From positions 6,676,182 through 6,740,181 of the forward strand of contig VCAZ01000025.1 in assembly GCA_005784505.1 (NCBI GenBank): 64,000 nucleotides of DNA, read 5' to 3'. Made by a program: the position numbers and the translations under genes. The notes below the pieces were generated by a model, which saw only the letters and a list, made by a program, of their open reading frames with translations, searched no databases and was not told the DNA's origin. This document shows positions 1 through 10,650 of this stretch, piece by piece. The first letter of the stretch is position 1. Every line of letters begins with the position of its first letter. This stretch comes from Bagarius yarrelli (taxonomy: Eukaryota; Chordata; Actinopteri; Siluriformes; Sisoridae).

Positions 1-45
<45 letters not shown>

Positions 46-78
46 TACAGGCAGATAGATAGATAGATAGATAGATAG

Positions 79-135
<57 letters not shown>

Positions 136-140
136 CAGGC

Positions 141-203
<63 letters not shown>

Positions 204-230
204 CAGATAGCAGACAGAAGCGAGATAGAT

Positions 231-304
<74 letters not shown>

Positions 305-367
305 TAGATAGATAGATAGATAGATACATACATACATACATAGACAGACAGACAGACAGGTACAGGC

Positions 368-419
<52 letters not shown>
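1..419. repeat. (GATA)n microsatellite array
   Basis: Nearly pure GATA tetranucleotide repeat, with short GACA and CAGGCA interruptions near 31-55, 135, 200-235 and 325-370. It probably continues beyond the left edge. No coding potential is seen. Confidence 0.97.
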
Positions 420-680
420 TGTTTTTTAAATTAAGGGGGAAATGATAAGAAAAGCAAGAAACGTGAAGAAAAGCAAAAAATACAATATAACAGAAAACTG
501 TTGTCATATAAAAGGAAAGAAAGAATGAAAGGATGGATTTATATAACAAAGGGAGAAAGAAGCAACTAAAATGGACAGAATACCATCACACAAAACCAAC
601 ACAGTAAAAAGAAATCGATTCCTAAATTCACCCAATGAAAACGAGCGAAAGGGTTTGAAGGGCGTGGCTTTGCGGAGTGT

Positions 681-804
681 ATTGGGACGTGGATTGGTGG
701 GCTGTGTGATTGGGGCGGAGATTAATTTACTGGGGCGGTGATTGGTGGGCTGTGTGATTGGGGCGGGACTTCACATGGTTGGAAAGACGTCCGCCAAATT
801 CAAA
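681..804 (+). promoter_or_regulatory. pimreg: Probable pimreg promoter: CCAAT/GC-box cluster plus CHR-like site
   Basis: Five inverted CCAAT boxes (ATTGG at 681, 693, 709, 741 and 757) alternate with GGGGCGG boxes (712, 732, 760). Part of this comes from a 48-bp tandem duplication (693-718 repeated at 741-766). About 38 bp after the last ATTGG lies TTCAAA (799-804), the reverse complement of the CHR motif TTTGAA, just after CCGCC. NF-Y boxes followed by a CHR are the known layout of G2/M genes controlled by DREAM/MuvB, which fits a mitotic gene such as pimreg. The assignment to pimreg is inferred from orientation and position, about 1.5 kb upstream of its start codon. Confidence 0.6.
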
Positions 805-855
805 CTAGGAGAAAGAAGCGGAGCATCAGAACAGCGCAGTGGATTAAACCGAGCG
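805..855 (+). other. pimreg: Candidate non-coding first exon of pimreg
   Basis: Directly downstream of the CCAAT/CHR cluster, the sequence runs to a good donor (GAGCG followed by gtaaga, intron from 856). The next good acceptor is tgtaacag, ending at 2258, which opens exon 2. No start codon is needed here, so it would be 5'UTR. The transcription start is not visible, so the 5' limit is approximate. Confidence 0.4.
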
Positions 856-1380
856 GTAAGAAGCCGAAATTCGAGCTACAGAGTCTGTATTTCTATTTAA
901 TAATAAACACAATAAACGGGTTTAATTACTAGACTTAAATAACTGGTTTAGCCGAGAAGCTGTTAGCCGAATAGCTGTTAGCGGCTACCGCTAGCCAGCA
1001 CTGCTCTCCGTTTATTGTTTCTGCGTGTCGTGTAACACAAAGTAGTAAATAAACAAACAAATCTATATCATAGATAATATAAATAATAATCTATAGTATG
1101 TGTTTTTATACTAAACTAATTCTTTTAAATAATTTTACAACTTTTTTCATAAATAGCGCGAACAACATATCTTTTTTATATCTGGTTAATTTTATTAAGT
1201 AAAAAAGAATTTTGCATTAAAAATATATCCAAAAACATTTTCTGAACAGCCCACATTCCCGAGTCTTTATTATTCCGGTATTTATTAAAATCTGTAAATT
1301 ATTAAAGTAAATTAAAGTTTCATTAACATATAAATATTTTTTTTTTATTACATTAAATAAAATTAATCACATCCCATCAT

Positions 1381-1552
1381 TACATTTACATTTGCAGCAT
1401 AGATTTACATTTATTTCATTTAAACATCTGGGCAATTAAAGGTTAAGGGCCTTGCTCAGGGGCCCCAGCAGTGGCAACTTAATAGTAATGGGAATCGAAC
1501 CCTCATCTTCCAACTAGCAGTCTGAGACCTTAAGCACTGCGCTACCACTTCC
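1381..1552 (-). repeat. tRNA-derived SINE, reverse orientation
   Basis: Carries the family hallmarks in reverse: gggccttgctcaggggcc, then gggaatcgaacc (complement of a tRNA-like B box), then a gctaccactt head. The family resembles the fish SINEs called Mermaid/Merman; that name is from memory. Confidence 0.75.
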
Positions 1553-1589
1553 ATACCATAATATTATTCATTTTTGCCATGCTGGCTGA

Positions 1590-1712
1590 TTTATCTGATG
1601 TTATCTCATTCATCTAACTGAGCATTTGAGGGTTAAGGGCCTTGCTCAGGGGCCCCAGCAGTGATAACGTGGTGGTGCTGGGAATCGAACCCAGATTTTC
1701 CAGTTATTAGTT
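1590..1712 (-). repeat. tRNA-derived SINE, reverse, truncated
   Basis: Second copy with ggttaagggccttgctcagg and a complementary B-box gggaatcgaaccc. It is missing its head. Confidence 0.75.
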
Positions 1713-1728
1713 TAGACTTATCATTCAA

Positions 1729-1848
1729 ATTACATCCACAGCGATTTACATTTATCTCATTTATACAACTGAGCAATTAAAGGGTTAAGGGCCTTGCTCA
1801 GGGGCCCAGCGGTGATGGCTTGGTGGTGCTGGGAATCGAACCATGAAC
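1729..1848 (-). repeat. tRNA-derived SINE, reverse, truncated
   Basis: Third tandemly placed copy, from gatttacatttatctcattt through ttggtggtgctgggaatcga. The three copies in 470 bp suggest successive insertions. Confidence 0.75.
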
Positions 1849-1934
1849 CAACGTTGACAATTTTTAAAAGAAAAATAATCCACTTAAAAGACAGGATATT
1901 TCTGTCCACCAGTGTTTCCTCATTTTATATTAAT

Positions 1935-2010
1935 GAAATGGAGGTGATGGTCAGGGGTGCACATACTTTTGTTCCTATTGTTCTATTGGTGACAATAAAA
2001 TTTAATTAAC
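1935..2010. mobile_element. MITE terminal fragment (cacatacttttgg family)
   Basis: gtgatggtcaggggtgcaca followed by tacttttg and a terminal cctattg segment matches the ends seen at 6363-6405 and, inverted, at 53762 onward. Read as the end of a small non-autonomous DNA transposon. Confidence 0.45.
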
Positions 2011-2108
2011 CTATTTATCCTAAGTGGACATTATTTATAGCCTGATTGCTTATTGAGTTAAACCAATTAAAGAGACCAGAACTAACGAAGCATTTAATCA
2101 AATACTTC

Positions 2109-2109
<1 letters not shown>

Positions 2110-2158
<49 letters not shown>
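2110..2158. repeat. (GT)n microsatellite
   Basis: Uninterrupted GT dinucleotide run about 100 bp upstream of the pimreg exon 2 acceptor. Confidence 0.98.
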
Positions 2159-2159
<1 letters not shown>

Positions 2160-2258
2160 CAATAGAGGAAAAGCTGTCAGTAATGTTGGTGCTGTGTACA
2201 GAGTTTGACGTGTGTGATGCTGACGGCTTTATTAAATTGTCTGTCGTGTGTGTAACAG

Positions 2259-2616
2259 GTCTGATTTCCCGACACTTCCTGCAGCACCGTTTCCCATCAT
2301 GTCCTCAGCCATCGTCAGCAGTATGAGCGGTCTGGGCTCTACGGTGTCCGGGATGTGGCGTTCACACAGCGTTCTCCCCGAGTCCGAGCCCGAGAGCTCC
2401 CCCGAGGCCGCACAGCAATTTCGGAAGCTGCGTTCCTCCAGTTCGCTCAACTCCCTGCGGATGTCTCTGAGAAAGAGACTTCCTCTAAAGGCTGTTCAGA
2501 CCGTCAGCAACATCACGGAGAATCGCACCAATGAGCCGTTTCAGAACAGCAAGAAAACCAGCACCGTCACCCAGATGAAGCGCACCGCCAAGAACACCAT
2601 CGGAAACGCTTATCAG
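2259..2616 (+). CDS. pimreg: pimreg exon 2 (5'UTR 2259-2298, coding from 2299)
   Basis: Acceptor tgtaacag ends at 2258 and donor CAG|gtccga follows 2616 in phase 0. It encodes a Ser-rich N-terminus, then the family core RKRLPLKAV and KRTAKNTIGNAYQ. Reading continues open to 2679 only as intron read-through. Confidence 0.8.
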
Positions 2617-4554
2617 GTCCGAGCCTTTATTAAACATCTGCAGATATTACACCAGGACACACAACTGCCATTTTATTAAAGTCACATTTTAAAGGACAAA
2701 AAAAGAAAAGAAGTAGAGAAGCCGAAATGATATTTAACGAGAAAGAAAGAAAGAAAGAAAGAAAGAAATTTATTACGTTCTGTTGCAGAAATAACATCAG
2801 GAGAGAAGCAAAAAATGGAGATTGTTGTCTTATAAAAGAATGAAGTTAATATAAAATTATTATTATTCTCTGTAGCAAAATTACCAAAGGTAAAGAAACA
2901 CAGGAAGAAAAGGATGCACTATAACGAAAGAAAAAGGAGGGAAAAACTAAGGAAGGAGAAACAAAATGGCATCACAAAATATATAGAAAGAAAGAGTGTA
3001 TTTAGTTTATCATTATTATTAAAATAAAGCCGACGGAGAAAAAGAAAGAAAACAACCAAAAAAAAAACAGGGACTGGTGAAAAGGTCAAAAGAAACTAAT
3101 TAAAGGACCAACAGAACCCGTCCACATGATGCCGCCACCACCACCGTAATTTGGGCTGCGCTGGTATTTTTTTGGGGTGGTCTTTTTACTTAAATAAACT
3201 TAACATCCAACCTGCTCCACTACAACACACACACACACACACACACACACAATAACACATCCTGTCAGAACGATCCATCACCTTAATTCCCTGTGACGTT
3301 TTTCTTCCTATCAGAAGTTTCAGAAGAGCACCCTCTCCCGTGAGGAGTGCCTGGTGAGGACGCCTAGCAGAACTGCAGAAGAAGAAGAGGAAGAGAACCA
3401 GCACACCCCTGCAACTGCACGCACACCTAAACGACAAGCCATGACTCCACGGCGCACGCCAAGATCAGCCACAAAGCGTACGCCACGGGCCGCAGGCACT
3501 CCTGAGCCCAGCGGTTCGGCGGTGAGAGCCGTGAGGACGGGCGGGACCCGGAGGCAGCTGGTACGCATGGCAGCTCTGAGGAGCCCGTTCGCATCTCCCA
3601 ACACGGCGAACCATCGCAGGTGAGCGGAGTTCAATTCACAGTGTCACTCTCTCACTCAGACAGTATTATCGAGAGTCCTATTTCCCGTCTTAGGCAGTTT
3701 GATCAGGATCTGGACAGTGTTTCAAAGGGACTCCGGAAACTAAAGCGACTCTCTCGGGCGTTCGATGAGGTCATCGGGAGAGACGAGCGGTGAGTTACAA
3801 AAAGTTCAGGACAGTTTTATCACACAGAGAGACATAAAGAGGACAAGAAACTACAATTATGGCTGAAATATAATCATAAAGTGGTCATAAAGTGAAAAAT
3901 CCAAATTTCCGTCATCCTTTGACATAAAAGAGGACATTGTGCTCTAAAAACATCCTGAAACATTCAGAACTCAGAAACAGCCCATATAGAAGGCATTCGG
4001 TTAAAACGACGGGTTTTGGAATGTTCTACTCTATGATGTAATAGTGTGGATAAGCTCCGCCTCCGCAGAAGAAGAAACACCTGCTTTGAGATCAGTGTCT
4101 GTTTAGCCCCACCCACCGAAACGAAATCTCGTTCATTCAAGGCCAATTTGTTTTAAAACAAGACGCCATTCGACGCCGGAGACTAAAGACTGACATTAAA
4201 ATTAGACGCTGTGTCGAGTCTGACGACTAACGTAAAGCACAAGTGTAAGAAACCTTTTTATTAATGTGACATCATCACTATTGCTTTGTGTGCAAAACTC
4301 TTAGCCAATCATGGCAGTGGGCAATAAACAACAATCCGCCAATGTAAAACCCTGTAAAAAACTGGACAGACTCTCTCCATCATTCATTCGTCCTGTGTTT
4401 GGTGTCCAGTCTATTTCCTGTTTAATGTTTGGGTGGGTCTGTTTTTCCCCTAACGGTCCTCTGCTCTCGCGCTTCCTGAAACAGGGTTCCCGCCAGAGGT
4501 TTAGCATGAGGGAGTGATTTGTTCTTGCTTTGGGGTGCATTAGAGGGGCTTGGA

Positions 4555-4594
<40 letters not shown>

Positions 4595-5813
4595 TGTGTG
4601 AAAGCACTTCAGTGTATCAGACTGCACAGTGTCTAATATTGTCCTGTTATCTGGGAGTGCTGTGCCCCCCCCACCTCCCCCGAATTCCTGACATAACTCT
4701 GCTCCCGCCGAAATGTTCGAACTCCATCTGCTTTAGTGTTCAGGGAAGTCGTGAAAAAAAACTCTTTACACTCGTGATACACACAGTTCACTGTTCCCCA
4801 AAGTTTCCACCTGAATTCAGGGCGTGTGTAAGATCATCTGTTAGAATTCCACCAAATGATTGCGTCAAAAAATAAAAGCTCTCATAATAAAAGTCTGTCC
4901 AGAGTCGCACACTTCCATACTACAGTGTATAGTAGGGGACACCGAGTGTGAGACGGTTAGTATGTGAATTACAGTGTGTGAGAAGTTCCCGGGTGATCCA
5001 TTACTCCAGCAACCGTCAACACGTTAGAGGACGGAGCCTCCAGAACAGACTGTCTCTCTCTCTCACTCTCAGTCTCTGTCACTCTCTCTCTCTTTTTCTT
5101 TATTTTTCTCTCATTTTTTTCCTTATTCTGTGTCGGTCTTTCTCTGTCTGTCTGTCTCTCTATATATATTTCTCTCTCTTTATTTCTCTGTCTGTCTGTC
5201 TGTCTCTTTATTTTTTCTCTTTCTTTCTTTGTTTCTGTCTCTGTCTCTCTCTCTCTTTCCTCCCTCTGTATGTCTTTTTTTTTTTCATTCTCTTTATTTC
5301 TCCTGTGTTTCTTTTTCTGTCTGTGTATCTCTCTATATATTTCTCTTTATTTCACTGTTTGTCTCTCTTTCTTTATTTCTCCCTCTGTCTATCTTTATTA
5401 TACTCTTTCTCCTTCTCTTTTTTTTTTCTTTCTTTTCCTTTATTTCTCTCTTTAGTCAGTACCTGACAGCTGATTAGTCAATAGAAACAAACATGATAAA
5501 CGCAGCTACTCTGACTTGTTTGCTGTTTTTAAACCACAGCCTTACAAACCCGACGACAGGGAGAATCTTGAAGGCCGCGTGTGTTGCAGCAAGACGGTGA
5601 CCCTTTTTACATGTGAATAGATTAACCTTTAAAAATGTCTCCCCCCCCACCGCCACCACCACCACCACGTTGCCGTCACTCGCTTAAAATTTGAGTCATT
5701 GTTGTGTGTTGTAGCGGACGGAACTTGAGTTATTTGTTTTCTATGAATGTGTAGAATAACCTGTCTTTCATTCCGGCCGCAGAAAATTCAAGTACTCCAT
5801 TATAACGGAGTAA
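2299..5813 (+). CDS. pimreg: pimreg (FAM64A/CATS), spliced, short C-terminal form
   Basis: Mitotic regulator; the mammalian protein is nuclear, cell-cycle regulated, an APC/C substrate and binds PICALM. Coding exons: 2299-2616 (aa 1-106), 3315-3619 (107-208), 3694-3789 (208-240) and 5783-5813, ending at TAA 5811-5813. This gives 249 residues, close to the human length of about 248. The conserved core RKRLPLKAV is at about aa 58-66 and a K/R-rich helix follows. Exon 3 encodes a six-Glu run (about 128-133), then a basic stretch with repeated TP sites. Exon 4 holds the C-terminal LxxxFDEVI helix, matching the human LSQELDEAI. The ending SIITE resembles human SLIHD. The start ATG has A at -3 and lies 40 nt into exon 2. 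All junctions are GT-AG with matching phases (0, 2, 2). An alternative last exon at 6502-6676 is listed separately. Confidence 0.8.
3224..3250. repeat. (CA)n microsatellite
   Basis: CA dinucleotide run in pimreg intron 2, 64 bp before the exon 3 acceptor. Confidence 0.95.
3315..3619 (+). CDS. pimreg: pimreg exon 3, TP-rich basic segment
   Basis: Acceptor tcctatcag ends at 3314 and the donor AG|gtgagc starts at 3620 in phase 2. It encodes six Glu followed by TPSR, TPKR, TPRR, TPRS and TPRA motifs, then RSPFASP. TPxK/R is the consensus for CDK1, which suits a mitotic protein. The next intron is only 74 nt. Confidence 0.8.
3694..3789 (+). CDS. pimreg: pimreg exon 4, C-terminal helix
   Basis: Acceptor cgtcttag ends at 3693 and donor CG|gtgagt starts at 3790, phase 2 in and out. 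It encodes QFDQDLDSVSKGLRKLKRLS and then RAFDEVIGRDER, the segment that best matches the human C-terminus. Confidence 0.8.
4557..4591. repeat. (GT)n microsatellite
   Basis: Pure GT run. Confidence 0.97.
5052..5455. repeat. CT-rich low-complexity tract
   Basis: About 400 bp of TCTCTC/TTTATTTCTC/TGTCTG variants. The open frames through it are low-complexity artefacts. Confidence 0.93.
5783..5813 (+). CDS. pimreg: pimreg last exon, short form
   Basis: Acceptor ttccggccgcag ends at 5782. One base completes the split Arg codon, then KFKYSIITE and TAA. Placing it after exon 4 gives the same C-terminal spacing from the LxxxFDE helix as I recall for human. Short exons can match by chance, so confidence is moderate. 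Confidence 0.6.
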
Positions 5814-5924
5814 AACCCAAGGTAACACATTACATCATCTATCGGCTAAAAGTCGATGTCTTTGACGTGCATGAAAGCTGGAAGACGACCAAAAGCGTGT
5901 GCACCACTGACCCTCACACGGTCC

Positions 5925-5990
5925 AGGGCTCGACCGATTATCGGCGCCGATACATTAGGTAGTTTTATGATCAGCATCGGTTATATCTGT
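5925..5990. mobile_element. Fragment of the cgaccgataatcgg repeat family
   Basis: ctcgaccgattatcggcgcc followed by atcggtta-like text matches the ends of the complete element at 21932-22799. Confidence 0.45.
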
Positions 5991-6179
5991 CCCTAGTGAA
6001 CGTGTCTGCAATTCGGGACAAGAGAAGAAGGAAAGGTCACCGGAGAGCATCTCGAGCAGCTCTGCTTCCTGTAGCACAACCTGGTGCTCCTGGATTGGGT
6101 CTTCTAATTGTTACCCATTTTATTAGCTTCAGCACCTTCAGAGAGCTTTTACATCCATCTTCTATTATTTGTTGCTGCT

Positions 6180-6405
6180 TTGTTGACACTCAAGCTCTTC
6201 CACTCCCCACCCAGAACACCGAGAGCGCGTGTCCGCATGGAGGTCAGGGGTTTTGTGCACGAAGATGTTGTCATGCTGGAATAGGGTTCGAGTCTCCTAC
6301 AAAGATATGCTAGACAACTGTGTGCTTCACACAGTTTGGTGAACAACCTGAAACAGCCAGTGTGATGGTCAGGTGTCCACATACTTTTGGTCCAATAGTG
6401 CAGCT
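6180..6405. mobile_element. Degenerate MITE, cacatacttttgg end
   Basis: Ends with ggtcaggtgtccacatactt then ttggtccaatagtg, a terminal sequence common in fish DNA transposon derivatives. The same end appears inverted at 53762. No intact frame is seen. Confidence 0.5.
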
Positions 6406-6501
6406 TTATTAGTTTGGCATTATGTTGCATGCGCTTGAAAAAACAACCCCGAAAACTTCCTTCAAAATCCTAAAACAGGAATGTTCGACATGTCTGTGCA
6501 G

Positions 6502-6676
6502 GACCGACGCCGTGGACCGATACAGGACGGCGATGAGTCAAAGCTACGGTTTCAATCCGAGCGACGACATGGCGACATCAAACCCATCGTCCATCCGGCA
6601 GCAGAGCCGCCAAATCCGCAGCAGAGTGAACAGCTGGACCGACGGCGCTCTTTCAACCCTGCGCAAAAACATCTAA
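6502..6676 (+). CDS. pimreg: pimreg alternative last exon, long form
   Basis: Acceptor tgtctgtgcag ends at 6501 and enters in the phase exon 4 needs. It gives 57 non-repetitive residues (RYRTAMSQSYGFNPSDD early, RVNSWTDGALSTLRKNI at the end) and a TAA at 6674-6676; ATTAAA follows at 6679. Joined to exon 4 the protein would be 297 residues. The composition looks coding. Whether it replaces the 5783 exon, belongs only to fishes, or is fortuitous cannot be decided here. Confidence 0.5.
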
Positions 6677-6686
6677 ACATTAAACT

Positions 6687-6706
6687 GTGTGTGTGTGTGT
6701 GTGTGT
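6687..6706. repeat. Short (GT)n run
   Basis: GT repeat just 3' of the pimreg long-form stop codon, probably in its 3'UTR. Confidence 0.9.
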
Positions 6707-7634
6707 TGACTATGTTAATGTGTGTATCGTATCGTATGGTATCTGTGTGGAACGTCTGTAACTGATGTCTGATTTTGCTGTTACACTTTAAAGCTCACGG
6801 CTGAAGATTTTGTCGAAAAGCCATAAAAAAAAAAAAAGAGGACAAAAAATTGTTACGGTATTTGTTTGTTTTTTGTTTTGTTTTTTTATCATTGCACCAA
6901 AGTCGATAAATTCGTCCGTGTTACAACTCTAACATTATATATATATTAAACAAACACTAACAAACGTAGTGAGACAAACGCCATGTTTACTAACGTCTAA
7001 CGCGTTTCTAGTTATTATTTCCTCACCATCTCTTCGACTTCACTTCCGATCGAGGTGTTAAAAAAGAGCCGAACCGCCTTTTTTTCTTCATTTTCAACAC
7101 TAAAAAGCTGCGGACTGTAATTTCGCATCACCGTCGCAGAAAAAAAACCTTAGAAAAACTTTCGGCAGCTGCGAAATTACTTTTGTTTAGAAGCAGAAAT
7201 GATCTCGGTGTTGATGATGAACTGTAATTAGGCTTTTTTTATATATAACAGTAAGCAGAAATTTTAACCTTTTGTACTTTAATAAAAAAAAACATGTTTG
7301 CAAAAACATCTGTGTTTTATGGGGTTTTTTTTATATTGTGATACTTTCGCTTTTCCTCACTTTAAAACGACATTCAATCCAAAGAATCTTTAATAAAGAT
7401 TCCATCATTACACCATTCAATGGTCTTTTTTTTTATGTTTTACAAAAGACGCCATATTCATTCATAACACAAATATTCTATACAATTATATACAATATGT
7501 TACAGGACAACATGTCCAGCTTTCTGTCAATGCTAGCAAAAATCACAGGTTACTACGACCGGGTAACAAACACGGAACTTTCAGCGGTGTGTATAGCAGC
7601 ACATACTGATAAATACAGTACATAGAATACCTAA

Positions 7635-7654
7635 ACACACACACACACACACAC
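7635..7654. repeat. (CA)n microsatellite
   Basis: Short CA run. Confidence 0.9.
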
Positions 7655-9764
7655 TGCGCAGTGCAGTTTTTCTTCTGGGTGAAAAGGAAGTGGGAGGCAG
7701 ACATGCAGGCAATTCAGAGTGAGATCTGAAAACTTAGCTAAAACACAGCCCAGAGCAGACGCCATGGCCAGAGAATAATGAAGAGCCGTCACTGCCGCAC
7801 GGCTATAAATAGAACCGGTTACCTTCACAAAAGACCCCCGAGGCAGTCGGGGGAGAAAAAAAAACCAGCACCGCGACATACATAATGAGAGCTTCAGGCA
7901 CTCGCACATAAAACATCCTCCGTGTACGTTACTGCCCTCGGGGTGATCGACAACACACGACTGCTGATTAGTTAAAAATCGGTTCTTTTGTTTGGAAGCA
8001 ATTTGATTAGATTCTACAGATGTTTTTTTAAGGGGGGGGGTTTGGAGTTAGACAATCACTTCTGATTGGCAAAAAAAGGTAAGCAAAAAAACATGAACTA
8101 TCTTATTAAATAACTACTGGACCCGCTTCTGTGCTAGAACTGGGCGATATGGCAAAAAAAAAAAAAAAGTAATCTCGATATTGTCTTTCCAAATTGATCG
8201 ATACCGATAAATATTTCGATATATATAAATTGTTAATGCTTTAAACAAGAATCCCCCCAAAAAATACCTGAAGCCACACAAATCAGAGGGTTCATTAATT
8301 ACATTTTAAAATATATAATTTATTAACAGAAAACAACTTATTCAAATAAGCCCAACAAAATATTACCACCTGTGATAAAACCGGTGTCTAAACTCTATGT
8401 TCGAAGGGTCATGTGACACACGAGCTGAGTGCAGCGGCCATTTTGTTTGTTTTGTATAGCGTTTGTCTCGATTCAGACTCGCATTCTCGGTTTTCTATTA
8501 CTCCACTACACATACCAGTAAAATGACAAAACCAAAAAACAGTGTTTCATTAATTACTCACCCTCCTGGTGTACCAACCCCGTAGGAACTTCTTTCATCC
8601 ACAATTTAAGACATTTTGGATAAAATTTGAGGACACTCTGTCCCTCCCATAGTCTGTCCCTCCCACAGACATTAAGGTAACTACCATGTTCAAGGCTCAT
8701 AAAAGTACCAAGATGATCGACAAAGTCGTCCCTGTGCCATCAGTGCTTCAACTGCAGTATTGCAAAGCTCCGAAAATATTTTTGTGCAAAAGAAAATACC
8801 GACGTTACTCCACAGCGAATCATCTGTCTCCCCCAAACCCTATTCTCTACATCCTCTTCACTCACACACACTAACTTCATGTCCTCGTTTATCGCATCCC
8901 TATCCCTCCTCTCTGCTTTTCCTCTTTACCTTCTGCCTGGTAGCTTCATTTCTAACATCCTCCTACCAATACATTCACTGTCCCTCCTCTGGACATGTCC
9001 ACATACAGCTGCGATAAACGATTACTTTTTAAAGTGATTTATACCTAAACTATATTATATATTTTATAAAAAAATAAGTGTCTAAAAGCGAATCTACAAA
9101 ACACTAAAGATTATTTGTTAAAAAGGTTTCAATATTTTAGATTTTAATTATTTCCCTTTTTTATGTTTGTGTACTAAAGCAGAATAAAATGCTTATATGG
9201 TTTCATAAACAAAACAAAACAGCTTTTTTTTTTTTTTTTTTTTAACACTTCGTCTTCCTGTCTGAATATAATTCACACTAATGCAGCAAAACCTGCTCGA
9301 AACATCTGTATTTTTTTTTTTTTTGCTTTCTGATGTAACACGGAAAACAAACCGAGAGCGCTGTAATAACAGCTGTGGGTAAATAACAGCCCAATCCACC
9401 CTATATCCAGGCACTATTATCCCACCGTGTGGTCAATCATCCCCTCGGTCGGAACCGAGCTCACAAAAAGAAGCGAGAGGTTCTTTCTGAAGCTCTTCTG
9501 GCTTTATAGTGCTGATTGGGTTATTCAGGATCGGTGGTCTAGCAGGGCGGCTGAGTGACGCAGAGCTGCTCGAGTGCGTCAGAACAAACCAGACGGTCGC
9601 TGCTGAAGTGAAGGAAGTGAATGAGTGTCTCAGCTTGTTGGCAGTAATAAATGGCTGCCTGCTGCCCTACACTGAACACCGTGTGACTGTTTCTGCAAAG
9701 TGCGTCAGAACAGCCGGCTTCTGTAGCTGAAAAGCACAAACTGCTCTGTTATACAGGGAACGAA

Positions 9765-10095
9765 ATCAGGTATGGCCATGTTAGGAGTATGACCGAATCC
9801 TTAGTATGTGAAAAACTGTGTGTGAAGTTCCCAGACGGTCTACTTCTTTTACGCGGATTCTGATACGCCAAACACTTCTAGACTATACTACTATCCCATG
9901 AGCCCGCGGGAAAGCCGAGTCGTCAGGAAATGGCGGCAGGTGCACTCGTTTATCATCGTTTAAGTTAAACATTATTCAAATTCACGCTGCTGTGAGGACG
10001 TATGTCACATGACAATATCATCATGGCAGATGCAGTGCATCTGAATTTCATTCCTACTACCCGTAACCATACTATATAGAACAATATAGAACAGA
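9765..10095. mobile_element. Repeat of the catactatatagaac family
   Basis: Shares ordered blocks with 47380-47710 and, inverted, with 47885-48245, 49830-50065 and 54395-54760. Common blocks are a tatcccatgagcc segment, then cgtatgtcacatgacaata, then catggcagatg, then accatactatatagaaca. Probably a non-autonomous DNA transposon; class uncertain. Confidence 0.55.
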
Positions 10096-10311
10096 CTTTA
10101 ACGGCCAGAAGGTACATAATTACTCAGATGCATTTCAGACACGGCAGTTTATCTGCGTTTTGCTGGTTTTCTTCTACTGACATTTTGGTGTTTAGAAAAT
10201 TTCAAACATTAGTTAGAATCTGCAATTTCACAGCACCTGTTTAAAAAAAAGGGACTAAATCCGATTTACCACACACACAGTATCAGTCCCCGTCCCACTA
10301 AGGGATCTCTT

Positions 10312-10650
10312 TTACAGTACAGCTGAAAAGCCTCCAGATTCTGGGTCCTGATCGTCGAATTCGATGCGGATCTCCGGCCCGTCCCGGTGGCTCTCAGGCT
10401 GGCTCTGAGCGCGCTCTGGTTTTGGCGTAGATGACAAAGACGAGGGAGGAGACGCCTGCTGCATGGACATGGCTCGTCGCAGCAGCGGAGTGCGCTTACA
10501 TGTCAAGAAATCAGGCGACGGAGACAGGAAGTCCGGCTTGGAGGAGATGCCGAAGGAGCCCTGGCGCAGGATCATGCGGTTCTTCTTGGAACGTGAGCGG
10601 TGTTCGAACTCCAGAGCTGAGAGGTGGGTGGCGTAACCCTCACTCAGGAA
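10312..10650 (-). CDS. pitpnm3: pitpnm3 exon 19, last coding exon (aa 826-937)
   Basis: Acceptor tctgatcctcag, then FLSEGYATHLSALEFEHRSR, KNRMILRQGSFG, RAMSMQQASPP and KPERAQSQPESHRDGPEIRI, all recognisable in human. The stop TAA is at 10312-10314. The tail after PESHRDG is fish-specific in sequence. The reading frame upstream of 10650 is intron. Confidence 0.95.
   Translation of the reverse strand, partial: FLSEGYATHLSALEFEHRSRSKKNRMILRQGSFGISSKPDFLSPSPDFLTCKRTPLLRRAMSMQQASPPSSLSSTPKPERAQSQPESHRDGPEIRIEFDDQDPESGGFSAVL

Larger units (their letters stand above)
856..2258 (+). other. Proposed pimreg intron 1
   Basis: AT-rich non-coding stretch. It holds three SINE copies (1381-1848), a MITE tail (1935-2010) and a GT microsatellite (2110-2158). 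I see nothing else that can be supported. Confidence 0.5.
3790..5782 (+). other. pimreg intron 4
   Basis: Non-coding apart from repeats: a GT run (4557-4591), a fragment of the catactatat repeat family (about 4905-5040) and a long CT-rich tract (5052-5455). No further exon is evident. Confidence 0.6.
6707..10311. other. Convergent interval between pimreg and pitpnm3 (3'UTRs and spacer)
   Basis: No supported gene. AATAAA at 7281-7286 (+) could serve pimreg and TTTATT at 8319-8324 (AATAAA on the minus strand) could serve pitpnm3, but neither end is proven. It contains a CA run (7635-7654), several homopolymer A/T tracts and a catactatat-family repeat (9765-10095). Confidence 0.5.

Noticed and set aside
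4948..5477. Plus-strand frames of 115-172 codons rich in Ser/Leu/Phe
   Set aside because: CT-rich low-complexity tract in a pimreg intron; no conserved domain.
9509..9730. Plus-strand 73-codon frame between the two genes
   Set aside because: No splice structure or recognisable family; probably chance, within the likely 3'UTR zone of pitpnm3.
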